Assembly: GCF_019968765.1 (NCBI RefSeq)
Contig: NZ_CP074149.1
Coordinates: forward strand, 3,410,001 to 3,474,000
Direction: 5' to 3'
Origin: Enterobacter sp. JBIWA008
Lineage (GTDB): Bacteria > Pseudomonadota > Gammaproteobacteria > Enterobacterales > Enterobacteriaceae
Length of the DNA stretch: 64,000 bases
This document shows, piece by piece, positions 44,359-56,320 of the stretch (the stretch's first letter is position 1; every line of letters begins with the position of its first letter). The position numbers and the translations under genes were made by a program. Under the pieces are notes generated by a model. It was not told the origin of the DNA, made no database searches, and saw only the letters and a program-made list of their open reading frames with translations.

Positions 44359-44770
44359 CTTCGATCAGACGCTTTCCCAGATTCAGCACGTCTGAATGCT
44401 CGTAGCCCAGACGCTCATACATGCCCAGCACCACGTCGTTATCTTCCCGCACCATGATCTGGATTTTCGGGCAGCCGCGGGCGATCAGCTTCTTCTCGAG
44501 CCGGTTAAGCAGCGCATTGGCAATGCCGCGGCCACGGTATTCGGGGTGGACGCCCAGATAATAGGCCGAGCCGCGGTGGCCGTCATAACCGCCCATGACC
44601 GTCCCCACAACCTCGCCATTGACTTCCGCGACCAGAAACAGACTGACGTCGTGATTCACCTTACGTTCGATATCCATTTCCGGATCGTTCCACGGACGCA
44701 GCAGATCGCAGCGCTCCCAAAGGGTGATCACCTCTTCGAAATCTTCCTGGCGAAAAACGCGTATCTCCAT
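44345..44770 (-). CDS. ypeA: YpeA, GNAT-family acetyltransferase
   Basis: 141 residues, equal to E. coli YpeA. The acetyl-CoA site is the GNAT motif A pattern [19 protein letters not shown] (R-x-x-G-x-G/A as RGRGIA). It is a cytosolic acetyltransferase of unknown substrate. The ATG at 44770 ([11 protein letters not shown]) matches the family start; the frame continues to 44833 without conservation. It heads ypeA-yfeZ. Confidence 0.94.
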   Translation of the reverse strand: MEIRVFRQEDFEEVITLWERCDLLRPWNDPEMDIERKVNHDVSLFLVAEVNGEVVGTVMGGYDGHRGSAYYLGVHPEYRGRGIANALLNRLEKKLIARGCPKIQIMVREDNDVVLGMYERLGYEHSDVLNLGKRLIEDEEY

Positions 44771-44982
44771 GGTATTAACCGCCTTTTCGGGTTTAAAAAC
44801 AGTGATTATGGCGCGAAGCTCGCCTTTCGCCAATAACCGGGGAAAATCTCGCCAAAATTTGGCATAATGTCACTTTGTCACGTATTGAAATGAAAAGTAA
44901 AACAATTCTCAATATGGACTGTCGTAACGGGAAACACGATACGATATAACACCAGGACCCCATTTTTTAGTATTCAGGCCGC

Positions 44983-46757
<1,775 letters not shown>

Positions 46758-46766
46758 CTCTTATTC

Positions 46767-46807
46767 CTCACCCCGGCCCTCTCCCAAAGGGAGAGGGTTA
46801 GGGTGAG
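46767..46807. repeat. Nested hairpin repeat between hemF and maeB
   Basis: Outer arms CTCACCC and GGGTGAG enclose an inner CCCTCTCCC-AAA-GGGAGAGGG hairpin, in the gap between convergent hemF and maeB. It is the fullest copy of the family also seen near 8129, 42239 and 63546, and probably acts as a two-way terminator. Confidence 0.75.
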
Positions 46808-46815
46808 AGTAAAAA

Positions 46816-49095
46816 TTACAGCGGCTGCGTCTGCGCCTCAACCACCGCCAGCGCCACCATATTCACGATACGGCGCACAGAGGCAATCGGCGTTAACACA
46901 TGCACCGGTTTCGCCACGCCCATCAGCACCGGTCCTACGGTCACCCCTTCAGAGCTGGAGACGCGCAGCAGGTTATAGCTGATACGCGCCGCTTCCACGT
47001 TCGGCATAATAAGTATGTTGGCCGATCCCTTCAGCGGGCTGTCCGGCATACGTTCGTTACGGATGCTCTCCACCAGCGCGGCATCGCCGTGCATTTCCCC
47101 GTCAATCATCAGCTCCGGTGCACGCTCGCGCACCAGCTCCAGCGTCTGACGCATTTTGCAGGCGGCCGCGGATTTAGACGAACCAAAGTTAGAGTGCGAC
47201 AGCAGCGCCACCTTCGGCTCGATACCAAAGCGGCGCACGGTCTCGGCGGCCATCACGGTGATCTCCGCCAGCTCATCAGGGGTCGGATCGTCGTTAACGT
47301 AGGTATCCGCAATAAAGGTGTTGCCGCTTGGCAGCAGCAGGGCGTTCATCGCCCCGGCGGTGTGGACGCCGTCGCGATAGCCGAAGATCTCCTGCACCAC
47401 GCTAAAGTGCTCGTGGTAATCGCCGATGGTGCCGCAGATCAGCGCATCCGCCTCGCCGCGATGAACCATGATCGCGCCGATCACCGTCGTGTTGCTGATC
47501 ACGGCTTTCTGCGCCTGCTCCTGGGTGATCCCCCGGCGCTTCATGATCGCGTAGTATTCGCTCCAGTACTCTTTGAAACGCGGATCGGATTCGTTGTTGA
47601 CGATCTCGAAGTCGACGCCCGGCTTAATCTGCAGGCCCAGCTTCTGGATACGCATCTCAATCACGCTCGGACGACCAATCAGGATCGGTTTCGCCAGGCC
47701 TAAGGTGATCAGCTCCTGGGTGGCGTGTAGCACGCGCGCCTCTTCCCCTTCCGCCAGCACCACGCGCTTCGCGTCGGCGCGCGCCTGAGAGAAGATCGGC
47801 TTCATAAACAGGTTAGTTTTGTAGACAAACTCGGTGAGCTTATCGACGTACGCGTCGAAGTCGTGAATCGGACGCGTCGCTACGCCGGAGTCCATCGCCG
47901 CTTTGGCCACCGCTGGCGCAATTTTGACAATCAGACGCGGGTCGAACGGTTTTGGAATAATGTAGTCCGGGCCGAAGCTCAGATCCTGATCGCCGTACGC
48001 AGACGCAACCACTTCGCTCTGCTCGGCGTGCGCCAGCTCCGCGATGGCGTGAACGGCGGCAAGCTTCATCTCTTCGTTGATCGCCGTTGCGCCGACGTCC
48101 AGCGCACCGCGGAAGATGAACGGGAAGCAGAGCACGTTGTTGACCTGGTTCGGGTAGTCCGAACGACCGGTACAGATAATGGCGTCTTCACGCACCGCTT
48201 TCGCCAGCGGCGGCAGGATTTCCGGCTCAGGGTTCGCCAGGGCCAGGATCATTGGCGCCCGCGCCATCTTCTTCACCATCTCCTGGGTCAACACTTTCGG
48301 ACCCGAGCAGCCGAGGAAGATATCCGCGCCGTCGATCACCTCGTCGAGGGTGCGTTTACCGTCGTCTTCCACCGCATACGCCGCTTTGGTTTCCGCCATG
48401 TTCGGCTCGCGGTCTTTATAGATAACGCCTTTGGAATCGCAGACCACAATGTTGTGTTTCTGCATACCCAGCGCCACTAGCAGGTTCATACAGGCGATGG
48501 CCGCGGCACCTGCGCCAGAGACCACCATGCGCACGTCGGAGAGATTTTTCTCTACCACGCGCAGGCCGTTGAGAATCGCGGCGGTGCTGATAATCGCGGT
48601 CCCGTGCTGGTCATCATGGAACACGGGAATGTTCATACGCTCGCGCAGCTTCTGCTCGATATAGAAACATTCCGGCGCTTTGATGTCTTCCAGGTTGATC
48701 CCGCCGAAGGTCGGCTCCAGCGCGGCCACCACGTTGATGAATTTGTCAGGATCGAGTTCATCCACCTCGATATCGAACACATCGATACCGGCGAATTTTT
48801 TGAACAGCACCCCCTTCCCTTCCATCACCGGCTTACCGGCCAGCGCGCCGATATTGCCAAGCCCCAGCACCGCCGTGCCGTTAGAGATCACGGCGACAAG
48901 ATTGCCGCGCGCGGTATATTTGTAGGCCGCCAGCGGGTCTTTTTCGATTTCCAGACAAGGTGCAGCCACGCCCGGCGAATAGGCCAGCGCCAGATCGCGC
49001 TGGGTTGCCAGCGGCTTGGTTGGGGAGACCTGGATTTTGCCCGGGACAGGGAACTCGTGAAAATCGAGGGCACTCTGTTTCAACTGCTCATCCAT
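46816..49095 (-). CDS. maeB: MaeB, NADP+-dependent malic enzyme
   Basis: 759 residues, equal to E. coli MaeB. The N-terminal malic-enzyme part (about 1-430; [35 protein letters not shown] dinucleotide site) converts malate to pyruvate with NADPH. The C-terminal third (about 430-759) is a phosphotransacetylase-like domain thought to be regulatory (acetyl-CoA, acetyl phosphate). It supplies NADPH and pyruvate during growth on C4 acids. Confidence 0.97.
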   Translation of the reverse strand: MDEQLKQSALDFHEFPVPGKIQVSPTKPLATQRDLALAYSPGVAAPCLEIEKDPLAAYKYTARGNLVAVISNGTAVLGLGNIGALAGKPVMEGKGVLFKKFAGIDVFDIEVDELDPDKFINVVAALEPTFGGINLEDIKAPECFYIEQKLRERMNIPVFHDDQHGTAIISTAAILNGLRVVEKNLSDVRMVVSGAGAAAIACMNLLVALGMQKHNIVVCDSKGVIYKDREPNMAETKAAYAVEDDGKRTLDEVIDGADIFLGCSGPKVLTQEMVKKMARAPMILALANPEPEILPPLAKAVREDAIICTGRSDYPNQVNNVLCFPFIFRGALDVGATAINEEMKLAAVHAIAELAHAEQSEVVASAYGDQDLSFGPDYIIPKPFDPRLIVKIAPAVAKAAMDSGVATRPIHDFDAYVDKLTEFVYKTNLFMKPIFSQARADAKRVVLAEGEEARVLHATQELITLGLAKPILIGRPSVIEMRIQKLGLQIKPGVDFEIVNNESDPRFKEYWSEYYAIMKRRGITQEQAQKAVISNTTVIGAIMVHRGEADALICGTIGDYHEHFSVVQEIFGYRDGVHTAGAMNALLLPSGNTFIADTYVNDDPTPDELAEITVMAAETVRRFGIEPKVALLSHSNFGSSKSAAACKMRQTLELVRERAPELMIDGEMHGDAALVESIRNERMPDSPLKGSANILIMPNVEAARISYNLLRVSSSEGVTVGPVLMGVAKPVHVLTPIASVRRIVNMVALAVVEAQTQPL

Positions 49096-49293
49096 CTTAT
49101 TTTTCCTTTCACGTATCGGTCAAAAGGGTGACGTAAGCGATCCTGATGCACACCCTGGTGTGCCGTCTAGTATCGCCTCAGGCCGCTTCCTAAACTTTGA
49201 AGGCAGCCAAACTCTCACCATCACACATTAAAAATTGTTATCAATTTATAACAGCCATGTTACCCGTCTCAAAAGCAATGCCTCCCCCGTCTG

Positions 49294-49300
49294 CTATGCT
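49294..49300 (+). promoter_or_regulatory. Sigma-S-type -10 element upstream of talA
   Basis: CTATGCT preceded by TG resembles the sigma-S extended -10 (CTAYACT), about 85 bases before talA. E. coli talA-tktB is RpoS-dependent. No clear -35 is visible. The rest of the 289-base maeB-talA gap holds nothing else that I can support. Confidence 0.4.
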
Positions 49301-49384
49301 TTTTTGTTAAGTCCATCATGATTTTTCCAGAAGTGTGAACTAACGCACTCATCTAACTCTTTTATTTCCAAGGAGTAATGATTT

Positions 49385-50335
49385 ATGAACCAGCTAGACG
49401 GCATCAAACAATTCACCACCGTGGTTGCGGACAGCGGCGATATCGAGTCGATTCGCCACTATCAGCCGGAGGACGCGACCACCAACCCTTCCCTGCTTCT
49501 GAAAGCGGCAGGGCTTGCCCATTTTAGTCATCTGATTGATGACGCCATTGGCTACGGTAAACAGCGCGGAAAAACGCAGGAGCAGCAGGTCGCCGAAGCC
49601 AGCGACAAGCTGGCGGTTAATTTTGGTGCGGAAATTCTTAAAAGCATCCCGGGACGCGTCTCAACCGAGGTCGACGCCCGCCTCTCGTTCGATACAGAAA
49701 AGAGCATTAATAAGGCGCGTCGTCTGGTGGAACTCTACCAGGAACAGGGAATCGATAAATCACGCATTCTGATCAAACTCGCCTCTACCTGGGAAGGCAT
49801 CCGCGCGGCTGAGGTGCTGGAAAAAGAGGGCATCCACTGCAACCTGACGCTGCTGTTCTCGTTTGCCCAGGCTCGCGCCTGCGCTGAAGCGGGCGTGTTC
49901 CTCGTCTCGCCGTTTGTCGGACGCATCTACGACTGGTATCAGGCGAAACAGCCGATGGATCCGTACGTAGTGGATGAGGATCCGGGCGTGAAATCGGTCC
50001 GTAATATCTACGACTACTACAAACAGCACCGCTACGAAACCATCGTGATGGGGGCCAGCTTCCGCCGTACCGAGCAGATCCTCGCCCTGGCAGGCTGCGA
50101 CCGTCTGACCATATCCCCTAACCTGCTCCAGGAGCTACAGGACAAAGAAGAAACGGTGATCCGCAAGCTGGTGCCGACCTCTACCGTTCTGCCAAAACCA
50201 AAAGCCATGACCGAAGCGGAATTCCGCTGGGAGCACAATCAGGACGCCATGGCCGTGGAAAAACTGGCGGAAGGTATCCGCCTGTTCGCCGTCGACCAGC
50301 GCAAACTTGAAGATCTTCTCGCCGCCAAACTTTAA
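49385..50335 (+). CDS. talA: TalA, transaldolase A
   Basis: 316 residues, equal to E. coli TalA. It is a TIM-barrel enzyme of the non-oxidative pentose phosphate pathway moving dihydroxyacetone units between sedoheptulose 7-P and glyceraldehyde 3-P. The Schiff-base lysine is in [12 protein letters not shown] (about K131), and [12 protein letters not shown] (about 35) and [14 protein letters not shown] (about 90) are the family signatures. AAGGAG precedes the ATG. tktB follows after 19 bases. Confidence 0.97.
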   Translation: MNQLDGIKQFTTVVADSGDIESIRHYQPEDATTNPSLLLKAAGLAHFSHLIDDAIGYGKQRGKTQEQQVAEASDKLAVNFGAEILKSIPGRVSTEVDARLSFDTEKSINKARRLVELYQEQGIDKSRILIKLASTWEGIRAAEVLEKEGIHCNLTLLFSFAQARACAEAGVFLVSPFVGRIYDWYQAKQPMDPYVVDEDPGVKSVRNIYDYYKQHRYETIVMGASFRRTEQILALAGCDRLTISPNLLQELQDKEETVIRKLVPTSTVLPKPKAMTEAEFRWEHNQDAMAVEKLAEGIRLFAVDQRKLEDLLAAKL

Positions 50336-50354
50336 CCCTGCCACGGAGTGAACT

Positions 50355-52343
50355 ATGTCCCGTAAAGAGCTAGCCAATGCCATTCGCGCCCTCAGCATGG
50401 ATGCCGTGCAAAAAGCCAATTCCGGCCACCCCGGCGCGCCGATGGGCATGGCTGATATTGCCGAAGTGCTGTGGAACGACTTTCTGAAGCACAACCCCAA
50501 CGACCCCACCTGGTACGATCGCGACCGCTTTATTCTCTCCAACGGTCACGCCTCAATGCTGCTCTATAGCCTGCTGCACCTTTCCGGCTACGATCTGCCG
50601 CTTGAGGAGCTGAAAAACTTCCGCCAGCTGCACTCCAAAACGCCGGGTCACCCGGAGATTGGCTATACGCCAGGGGTGGAGACCACCACCGGGCCGCTCG
50701 GTCAGGGGCTGGCCAATGCGGTTGGGCTGGCGATTGCCGAGCGTACGCTGGCGGCGCAGTTCAACCAGCCGGACCACGAGATTGTCGACCACTACACCTA
50801 TGTATTTATGGGTGACGGCTGTCTGATGGAGGGGATCTCCCACGAGGTCTGCTCCCTGGCGGGCACCCTGGGGCTGGGCAAGCTGATTGGCTTCTACGAC
50901 CACAACGGCATCTCCATCGACGGGGAGACCGAAGGCTGGTTTACCGACGACACGGCAAAACGCTTCGAGGCCTACCACTGGCACGTGGTCCATGAGATCG
51001 ACGGTCACGACCCTGAGGCGGTGAAAAAAGCGATTCAGGAAGCGCAAAGCGTGAAGGACAAACCGTCGCTGATTATCTGCCGCACGGTCATCGGCTTCGG
51101 CTCGCCGAACAAGGCGGGCAAAGAAGAGGCGCACGGCGCAGCGCTGGGTGACGAAGAAGTAGCGCTGACCCGGCAAAAGCTGGGGTGGAAACATCCGCCG
51201 TTTGAGATCCCGAAAGAGATCTACAGAGCCTGGGATGCCCGTGAAGAGGGTGAGAAAGCGCAGCACGCCTGGAACGATAAATTTGCCGCCTACAAAAAAG
51301 CGCACCCGGAGCTGGCCGCCGAGTTTTCACGCCGCATGAGCGGCGGTCTGCCGGAAGACTGGGACGATAAAACCCAGGCGCTGATTGAAAACCTGCAGTC
51401 CAACCCGGCGAAAATCGCCACCCGTAAGGCGTCGCAAAATACCCTGAACGCAATCGGCCCTATTCTCCCCGAACTGCTCGGCGGCTCGGCGGATCTGGCC
51501 CCGAGTAACCTGACGATCTGGTCCGGTTCCAAATCGCTCAAAGAGGACATTGCCGGGAACTATATCCACTACGGCGTGCGCGAGTTCGGGATGACGGCCA
51601 TTGCCAACGGTATCGCCCATCACGGCGGGTTTGTGCCGTACACCGCCACCTTCCTGATGTTTGTCGAGTACGCCCGTAACGCGGCGCGCATGGCGGCGCT
51701 GATGAAGGCGCGGCAAATCATGGTTTATACCCATGACTCCATCGGGCTCGGGGAAGACGGGCCTACGCACCAGGCGGTTGAACAGCTGGCGAGCCTGCGC
51801 CTGACGCCCAACTTCAGCACCTGGCGTCCGTGCGATCAGGTCGAAGCGGCGGTGGGCTGGAAGCTGGCGGTGGAACGCCACAATGGCCCAACGGCATTAA
51901 TTCTGTCACGCCAGAATCTGGCACAGATTGAGCGTACCCCGGAGCAGGTGAAAAACATCGCCCGCGGCGGCTACATCCTGAAGGACAGCGGCGGCAAGCC
52001 GGACGTGATCCTGATTGCGACAGGGTCCGAGGTGGAAATCACGGTGAAAGCGGCGGAGAAACTGACTGCCGAAGGTCACGCGGTGCGCGTGGTGTCCCTG
52101 CCTTCTACGGATATTTTCGACGCCCAGGACGAGGCGTACCGGGAATCGGTCCTGCCGTCCAGCGTCGCGGCTCGCGTGGCGGTGGAGGCCGGTATTGCCG
52201 ACTACTGGTACAAGTATGTCGGGCTCAAAGGGGCGATTGTCGGGATGCGGGGCTACGGTGAGTCCGCCCCTGCCGATAAGCTGTTCCCGTACTTCGGCTT
52301 TACCGTTGAGAACGTGGTAGAGAAGGCGCTGAGCGTGCTGTAG
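50355..52343 (+). CDS. tktB: TktB, transketolase 2
   Basis: 662 residues (E. coli 667; the C-terminal few residues are missing). This ThDP enzyme transfers two-carbon ketol units, partnering TalA. The ThDP/Mg motif runs from GDGCLMEG to DHNG (about 154-187); the catalytic Glu is in the [10 protein letters not shown] area (about 411). It is assigned TktB rather than TktA because it is operonic with talA and next to maeB and ypfG. CGGAG precedes the ATG. Confidence 0.97.
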   Translation: MSRKELANAIRALSMDAVQKANSGHPGAPMGMADIAEVLWNDFLKHNPNDPTWYDRDRFILSNGHASMLLYSLLHLSGYDLPLEELKNFRQLHSKTPGHPEIGYTPGVETTTGPLGQGLANAVGLAIAERTLAAQFNQPDHEIVDHYTYVFMGDGCLMEGISHEVCSLAGTLGLGKLIGFYDHNGISIDGETEGWFTDDTAKRFEAYHWHVVHEIDGHDPEAVKKAIQEAQSVKDKPSLIICRTVIGFGSPNKAGKEEAHGAALGDEEVALTRQKLGWKHPPFEIPKEIYRAWDAREEGEKAQHAWNDKFAAYKKAHPELAAEFSRRMSGGLPEDWDDKTQALIENLQSNPAKIATRKASQNTLNAIGPILPELLGGSADLAPSNLTIWSGSKSLKEDIAGNYIHYGVREFGMTAIANGIAHHGGFVPYTATFLMFVEYARNAARMAALMKARQIMVYTHDSIGLGEDGPTHQAVEQLASLRLTPNFSTWRPCDQVEAAVGWKLAVERHNGPTALILSRQNLAQIERTPEQVKNIARGGYILKDSGGKPDVILIATGSEVEITVKAAEKLTAEGHAVRVVSLPSTDIFDAQDEAYRESVLPSSVAARVAVEAGIADYWYKYVGLKGAIVGMRGYGESAPADKLFPYFGFTVENVVEKALSVL

Positions 52344-52344
52344 T

Positions 52345-52384
52345 GCTTTTGCCGGGTAAGCGACAGCGCCACCCGGCAAAAAGC
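52345..52384. repeat. REP-like hairpin/terminator between tktB and ypfG
   Basis: GCTTTT-GCCGGGT and ACCCGGC-AAAAAGC pair over 13 positions around a 13-base AGCGACAGCGC loop, in a 40-base gap between converging genes. It combines a REP core with A/T flanks that make it a bidirectional terminator. Confidence 0.82.
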
Positions 52385-53439
52385 TACCGCGTGATCCACA
52401 GCGTGGGCCAGGCATCTGGCCCGTTCCAGTTGTCGCAGCTGGGCTCCTCGGCGTAGCGCACCAGGCGGAAACGCTGGCCGTCAAAACGCCAGCGCGTCTG
52501 GATCCCGCAATCGCCCAAACCGCGCCCCAGCGCGAGCGTTGTCAGCTCGCGCGTCTTCTCATCGAAGCTGGCGTTCATCAACTCCATTTCGCTCCCGTCG
52601 CCTGACGGCGGCGTAAACGGCAGACGCAGCCTGACGCTGCGGGTGGTGAACGGTTTTTTACGTGATACCAGCCACGCCAGATCGACCGTGTTATAGGCCC
52701 CCGCCTCGCAGCTGACGATCAGCAGCGCTTTGTCATCGGTTAACGCTGTGACGCGCACTTCCCGGCGGTTAGGATCCAGCGAGCACTGGCTGCTGTTCAT
52801 CCGTCCGGTACCATAGTCCAGCAGGTCGTTCAGTTCGGCGTGGGAGAGCGGCGTCGGGGTCGGATTGACGACCGCTACCTTCTTTAAGGCGGGTGCAGGC
52901 GGAACGCTTAACGGCGGATCGTCACCTTTCTTGATCCACGCGGTTTCGCTGCCGACGCGCTTTTGCTGCGCATCAATGAACAGCAGCGCAGCTTTAAGAC
53001 CGCTCAGCGAAATAACCTGCTTACCGCCGCGAAGGGTCAGGGCCTTCCCTTCCTGGATATTTTTCAGAAAGGCGGTGATGGTGGCCGCATCGTCCGTTTT
53101 CAGATGCCAGGGCGTGAGCTGCCAGCGCTGTTTGTCCAGCTTCAGGGGAACGTTATCCAGCAGCAGCCGGGGAGCAATCTCTGGCTCTTTGACGGTGGGC
53201 GTATCAAGACCGCCAAGATCGATACGCAGCGTGGCGTCCGTTTTCGCCCCGGCGCTTCGGGTGAGCGTCATGACCAGACCGCGGTGTTCACCCGTATTGC
53301 GCGCAAGGCAAAAGTTCTGATTATTGCAGGTTACCTGCCAGTCAGAGAAGGCTTGCTGGGCAGGTGCAGCCCGCACCAGCGGCGCGAGGAGCACACAAAA
53401 CAGGTAAAATAAAAAGACGCTGTAGCGCATGAATGGCAC
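52384..53439 (-). CDS. ypfG: YpfG, exported DUF1176 protein
   Basis: 351 residues (E. coli 347). A signal peptide (YSVFLFYLFCVLLAPLVRA, cleavage about residue 24) precedes a DUF1176 domain with the conserved start APAQQAFSDWQVTCNNQNFC; four paired cysteines suggest a periplasmic disulfide-containing protein. Its function is unknown. A GTG start at 53439 is chosen because MPFMRY aligns with the E. coli start; ATG at 53430 is the alternative. Confidence 0.9.
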   Translation of the reverse strand: MPFMRYSVFLFYLFCVLLAPLVRAAPAQQAFSDWQVTCNNQNFCLARNTGEHRGLVMTLTRSAGAKTDATLRIDLGGLDTPTVKEPEIAPRLLLDNVPLKLDKQRWQLTPWHLKTDDAATITAFLKNIQEGKALTLRGGKQVISLSGLKAALLFIDAQQKRVGSETAWIKKGDDPPLSVPPAPALKKVAVVNPTPTPLSHAELNDLLDYGTGRMNSSQCSLDPNRREVRVTALTDDKALLIVSCEAGAYNTVDLAWLVSRKKPFTTRSVRLRLPFTPPSGDGSEMELMNASFDEKTRELTTLALGRGLGDCGIQTRWRFDGQRFRLVRYAEEPSCDNWNGPDAWPTLWITR

Positions 53440-53531
53440 AATCCCGGAACGAAAACGCTTAACTGGGCAGTATCTTCGTGTTCCCGCCGGGGTTGCTCAA
53501 TCGGATTTATCAGATATACCCGAAAAACACG

Positions 53532-54125
53532 CTACATCCGTTCGAAAGCAGCGTTCATTAGCCCGGTTGTTTGTAAATACTGCAGTAATATCACGGCTTT
53601 ACCATCCCTGATTTCCCCTGAACGCATCATCTCCAGCGCACGAGAAAAAGGAAGCTCCAGCACTTCGATATCTTCATCCTCAACGCCACCGCCCCGGTGA
53701 GTGCGCTGCGCGTCGCTGTATTCCGCAATGAAGAAATGGACGAGCTCAGTCACGCCGCCCGGTGACATAAATAGCTCAAAGACCTTTTTGACCTCGCCCA
53801 CTTCGAAGCCGGTTTCTTCTACGGCCTCTTTGCGGATACAAACTTCCGGCTCATCATCATCGAGCAGGCCCGCGCAGGTTTCAATCAGACGACCGTCAGG
53901 GTTGCCATTAACCCATGTCGCCACCCTGAACTGACGGATCAGCACCACGCTCTGCTTTTCACGGTTATAGAGCAAAATGGTTGCTCCGTTGCCACGGTCG
54001 TAGACCTCGCGTTTGTGGCGGATCACTTCACCGTTGTTACGTGTAAGATCATAGGTGATGTTACGTAGGACAAAGTAGTTTTCAGAGAGAATTTTGTCTT
54101 TGATAACGTCAATTTTCAGGGTCAT
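53532..54125 (-). CDS. nudK: NudK, GDP-mannose pyrophosphatase (Nudix)
   Basis: 197 residues (E. coli 191). It hydrolyses GDP-mannose to GMP and mannose 1-P. The Nudix box is present as G-x5-E-x7-REUxEExGU in [20 protein letters not shown] then GFEVG (the usual R is K at EAVEETG's partner position, RKEA). The ATG at 54125 is used; the frame extends to 54143. It follows aegA by 66 bases and may share its transcript. Confidence 0.93.
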   Translation of the reverse strand: MTLKIDVIKDKILSENYFVLRNITYDLTRNNGEVIRHKREVYDRGNGATILLYNREKQSVVLIRQFRVATWVNGNPDGRLIETCAGLLDDDEPEVCIRKEAVEETGFEVGEVKKVFELFMSPGGVTELVHFFIAEYSDAQRTHRGGGVEDEDIEVLELPFSRALEMMRSGEIRDGKAVILLQYLQTTGLMNAAFERM

Positions 54126-54191
54126 ACGGGCTCCACGACACAATGAGTCGTCCTATACTACGCCGTGAATCCCGCTTTGTCGCCCGCCGGT

Positions 54192-56168
54192 TTAATGGTG
54201 TGTTGGCGCATTGACTCCCAGCCAGTCGAGTATCCCTTGCGCCGCATGTCGCCCTTCCGCCATTGCGGTCACCACCAGATCCGCACCGCGTACCGCATCG
54301 CCCCCGGCGAAGATCTGTGGGTTGGTCGTCTGGTAACGGTAACGGCTCTCGACGGAGGCAACGATCCGCCCCCACTCATCCGTTTCGACACCCTGCGCCT
54401 GCAGCCACGGCATCGCGTGCGGGTTAAAACCAAACGCCATGATGACCGCATCCGCGGCCATCACAAACTCACTGCCCGCCACGGGAACGGGCCGACGCCG
54501 TCCCTGCGCATCCGGCTCTCCGAGCTCGGTACGCAGCATCCGGATACCGTTGACCTTACCGTTCGGATCCAGCGTCAGCTCAACCGGCTGGACGTTAAAT
54601 TCAAACGCCGCGCCCTCTTCTCTGGCGTTCTTCACCTCTTTCTTCGAGCCCGGCATGTTGGCCTCATCCCGACGATAGGCGCAGGTCACCTTCGCCGCAC
54701 CGTGGCGTAACGCGGTGCGTACGCAGTCCATCGCGGTATCGCCCCCGCCAAGCACCACCACGTTTAAACCCTGGGTGTCGATGAACGGTTCGCTGGCCGT
54801 CGCAGTCAGCCCCATAACATGGCGCGTGTTGCCCACCAGGAAAGGCAGCGCGTCATAGACCCCTGGCGCGTCTTCATGCGGGATACCTGCCTTCATCGAG
54901 CGATAGGTTCCCACGCCAATAAACAGGGCGTCGTAATCGTTCTTTAGCTGCGACATCGACACGTCCTGGCCTACCTCGCAGTTCAGCTCGAAGCGGATCC
55001 CCATCGCGGTAAATATCTCTCTGCGCCGCGCAAGCAGCGATTTGTCGAGCTTAAATGCCGGGATGCCAAAGGTCAGCAATCCGCCAATTTCCGGATGTCG
55101 GTCATAGACCGTCACGCTCACGCCGCTGCGCACCAGCACGTCGGCGCACGCCAGCCCGGCGGGCCCCGCGCCGACGATCGCGACACGTTTACCCGACGGC
55201 GTGACGGCGGACATATCCGGCCGCCAGCCCATCGTCAGCGCCCGATCGGAGATATAGCGCTCGATGTTACCAATGGTCACGGATCCCGCCTCTTCACGTA
55301 TTGTGCAGGCACCTTCGCATAATCGGTCCTGCGGGCAGACGCGGCCGGTAATTTCAGGTAAACAGTTGGTCTGATGAGAAAGCTCGACTGCGCCGGTGAT
55401 ATCCCCCGCGTTGAGGCGCTCAATCCACTGTGGGATGTGGTTATGCAGCGGACAGGTCCATTCGCAAATGCTGTGCTCGCCGCATTTCAGGCAGCGCGAC
55501 GCCTCGCGGGCGGCCTGCACGTCCCGGAACGGCAGGTAAATTTCGTTAAAATGGCCCACGCGCTCTGCGGCAGCGAGTTTGTCAGGCTCGCCGCGTGGCG
55601 CCGTCGCCTGCATCTGCTGCAGCCTGGTGCGCGGAGCATCCTCCCTGACATCTTCCGCATGCCAGGGCTGCGCCTCCAGGCAAGCCGTGCGCTGGCGGCG
55701 CGATTTCGTCAGATTATCAAGGACAGCAGGCGTCGCCAGTGAGAGAACATCTGCCGGGCAGTTTTCGATACAGGCCGGGCCCTGTGGCCGCGCCAGGCAG
55801 AGATCGCATTTATTCGCCGAGGCCTTCACGCTGCCGTTGTCGAGCGGGGTGACGATAATCTCCATCGTGCCAAACGGGCAGGCCACCATGCAGGCCTTAC
55901 AGCCGATGCATTTTTGTTGATTCACCTGTACGCTGTCATCGCATTTGCTGATGGCGCCGTTCGGGCAGCTTTGCGCACAGGGTGCATTTTCACAGTGATG
56001 ACAGGTGACGGGGCGTCGCTTCTCGCCGGATCTCAGGACCGTAATACGAGGATGAAAATAGCGTTCGCTCAGGACGTGCTGCTCATCGTTGTGTGCCATC
56101 ACGCAGGCCACTTCGCAGGCGCGACACCCGATGCACTGCTGGCTGTTAGCCATAATAAAACGATTCAT
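54192..56168 (-). CDS. aegA: AegA, iron-sulfur/FAD oxidoreductase
   Basis: 658 residues (E. coli 659). An N-terminal HycB/DmsB-like ferredoxin part carries four Cys clusters (CIGCRACEVACVMAH; CHHCENAPCAQSCPNG; CIGCKACMVACPFGT; CDLC), followed by a GltD-like part with its own Cys cluster (CLKCGEHSICEWTCP) and two dinucleotide sites (GAGPAGLACADVL; LGGGDTAMDCVRTAL). In E. coli AegA has been linked to anaerobic, formate-dependent uric acid degradation. The ATG at 56168 matches the family start; an in-frame start at 56246 adds non-conserved residues. It is divergent from narQ. Confidence 0.95.
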   Translation of the reverse strand: MNRFIMANSQQCIGCRACEVACVMAHNDEQHVLSERYFHPRITVLRSGEKRRPVTCHHCENAPCAQSCPNGAISKCDDSVQVNQQKCIGCKACMVACPFGTMEIIVTPLDNGSVKASANKCDLCLARPQGPACIENCPADVLSLATPAVLDNLTKSRRQRTACLEAQPWHAEDVREDAPRTRLQQMQATAPRGEPDKLAAAERVGHFNEIYLPFRDVQAAREASRCLKCGEHSICEWTCPLHNHIPQWIERLNAGDITGAVELSHQTNCLPEITGRVCPQDRLCEGACTIREEAGSVTIGNIERYISDRALTMGWRPDMSAVTPSGKRVAIVGAGPAGLACADVLVRSGVSVTVYDRHPEIGGLLTFGIPAFKLDKSLLARRREIFTAMGIRFELNCEVGQDVSMSQLKNDYDALFIGVGTYRSMKAGIPHEDAPGVYDALPFLVGNTRHVMGLTATASEPFIDTQGLNVVVLGGGDTAMDCVRTALRHGAAKVTCAYRRDEANMPGSKKEVKNAREEGAAFEFNVQPVELTLDPNGKVNGIRMLRTELGEPDAQGRRRPVPVAGSEFVMAADAVIMAFGFNPHAMPWLQAQGVETDEWGRIVASVESRYRYQTTNPQIFAGGDAVRGADLVVTAMAEGRHAAQGILDWLGVNAPTHH

Positions 56169-56230
56169 AACCACACCTGTTTTTGGTTCAATAACCTTAT
56201 TCTTTGTATGAATATGGTATTTACGCATCA

Positions 56231-56268
56231 CGGCGCGATCGGGCAATGTTCAAATGCCCGGAACGCCG
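56231..56268. other. Nested stem-loop in the aegA-narQ divergent region
   Basis: CGGCG-CGAT-CGGGCA-(ATGTTCAAA)-TGCCCG-GAA-CGCCG forms two stacked stems with a small internal loop, 53 bases before narQ and 63 before aegA. It could be an RNA leader structure or a regulator site; no T run follows. Confidence 0.4.
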
Positions 56269-56320
56269 AATTATTTACAGTGAACCTGTGACAGATCAAT
56301 TTTATTCAGAGAGCCGTTCT

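Noticed and set aside
46900..48480. Long His/Arg-rich plus-strand frames opposite maeB
   Set aside because: Antisense shadows of maeB without ribosome-binding sites or motifs.
56270..56310. FNR site upstream of narQ
   Set aside because: GATCAA occurs but no TTGAT-N4-ATCAA dyad is present.
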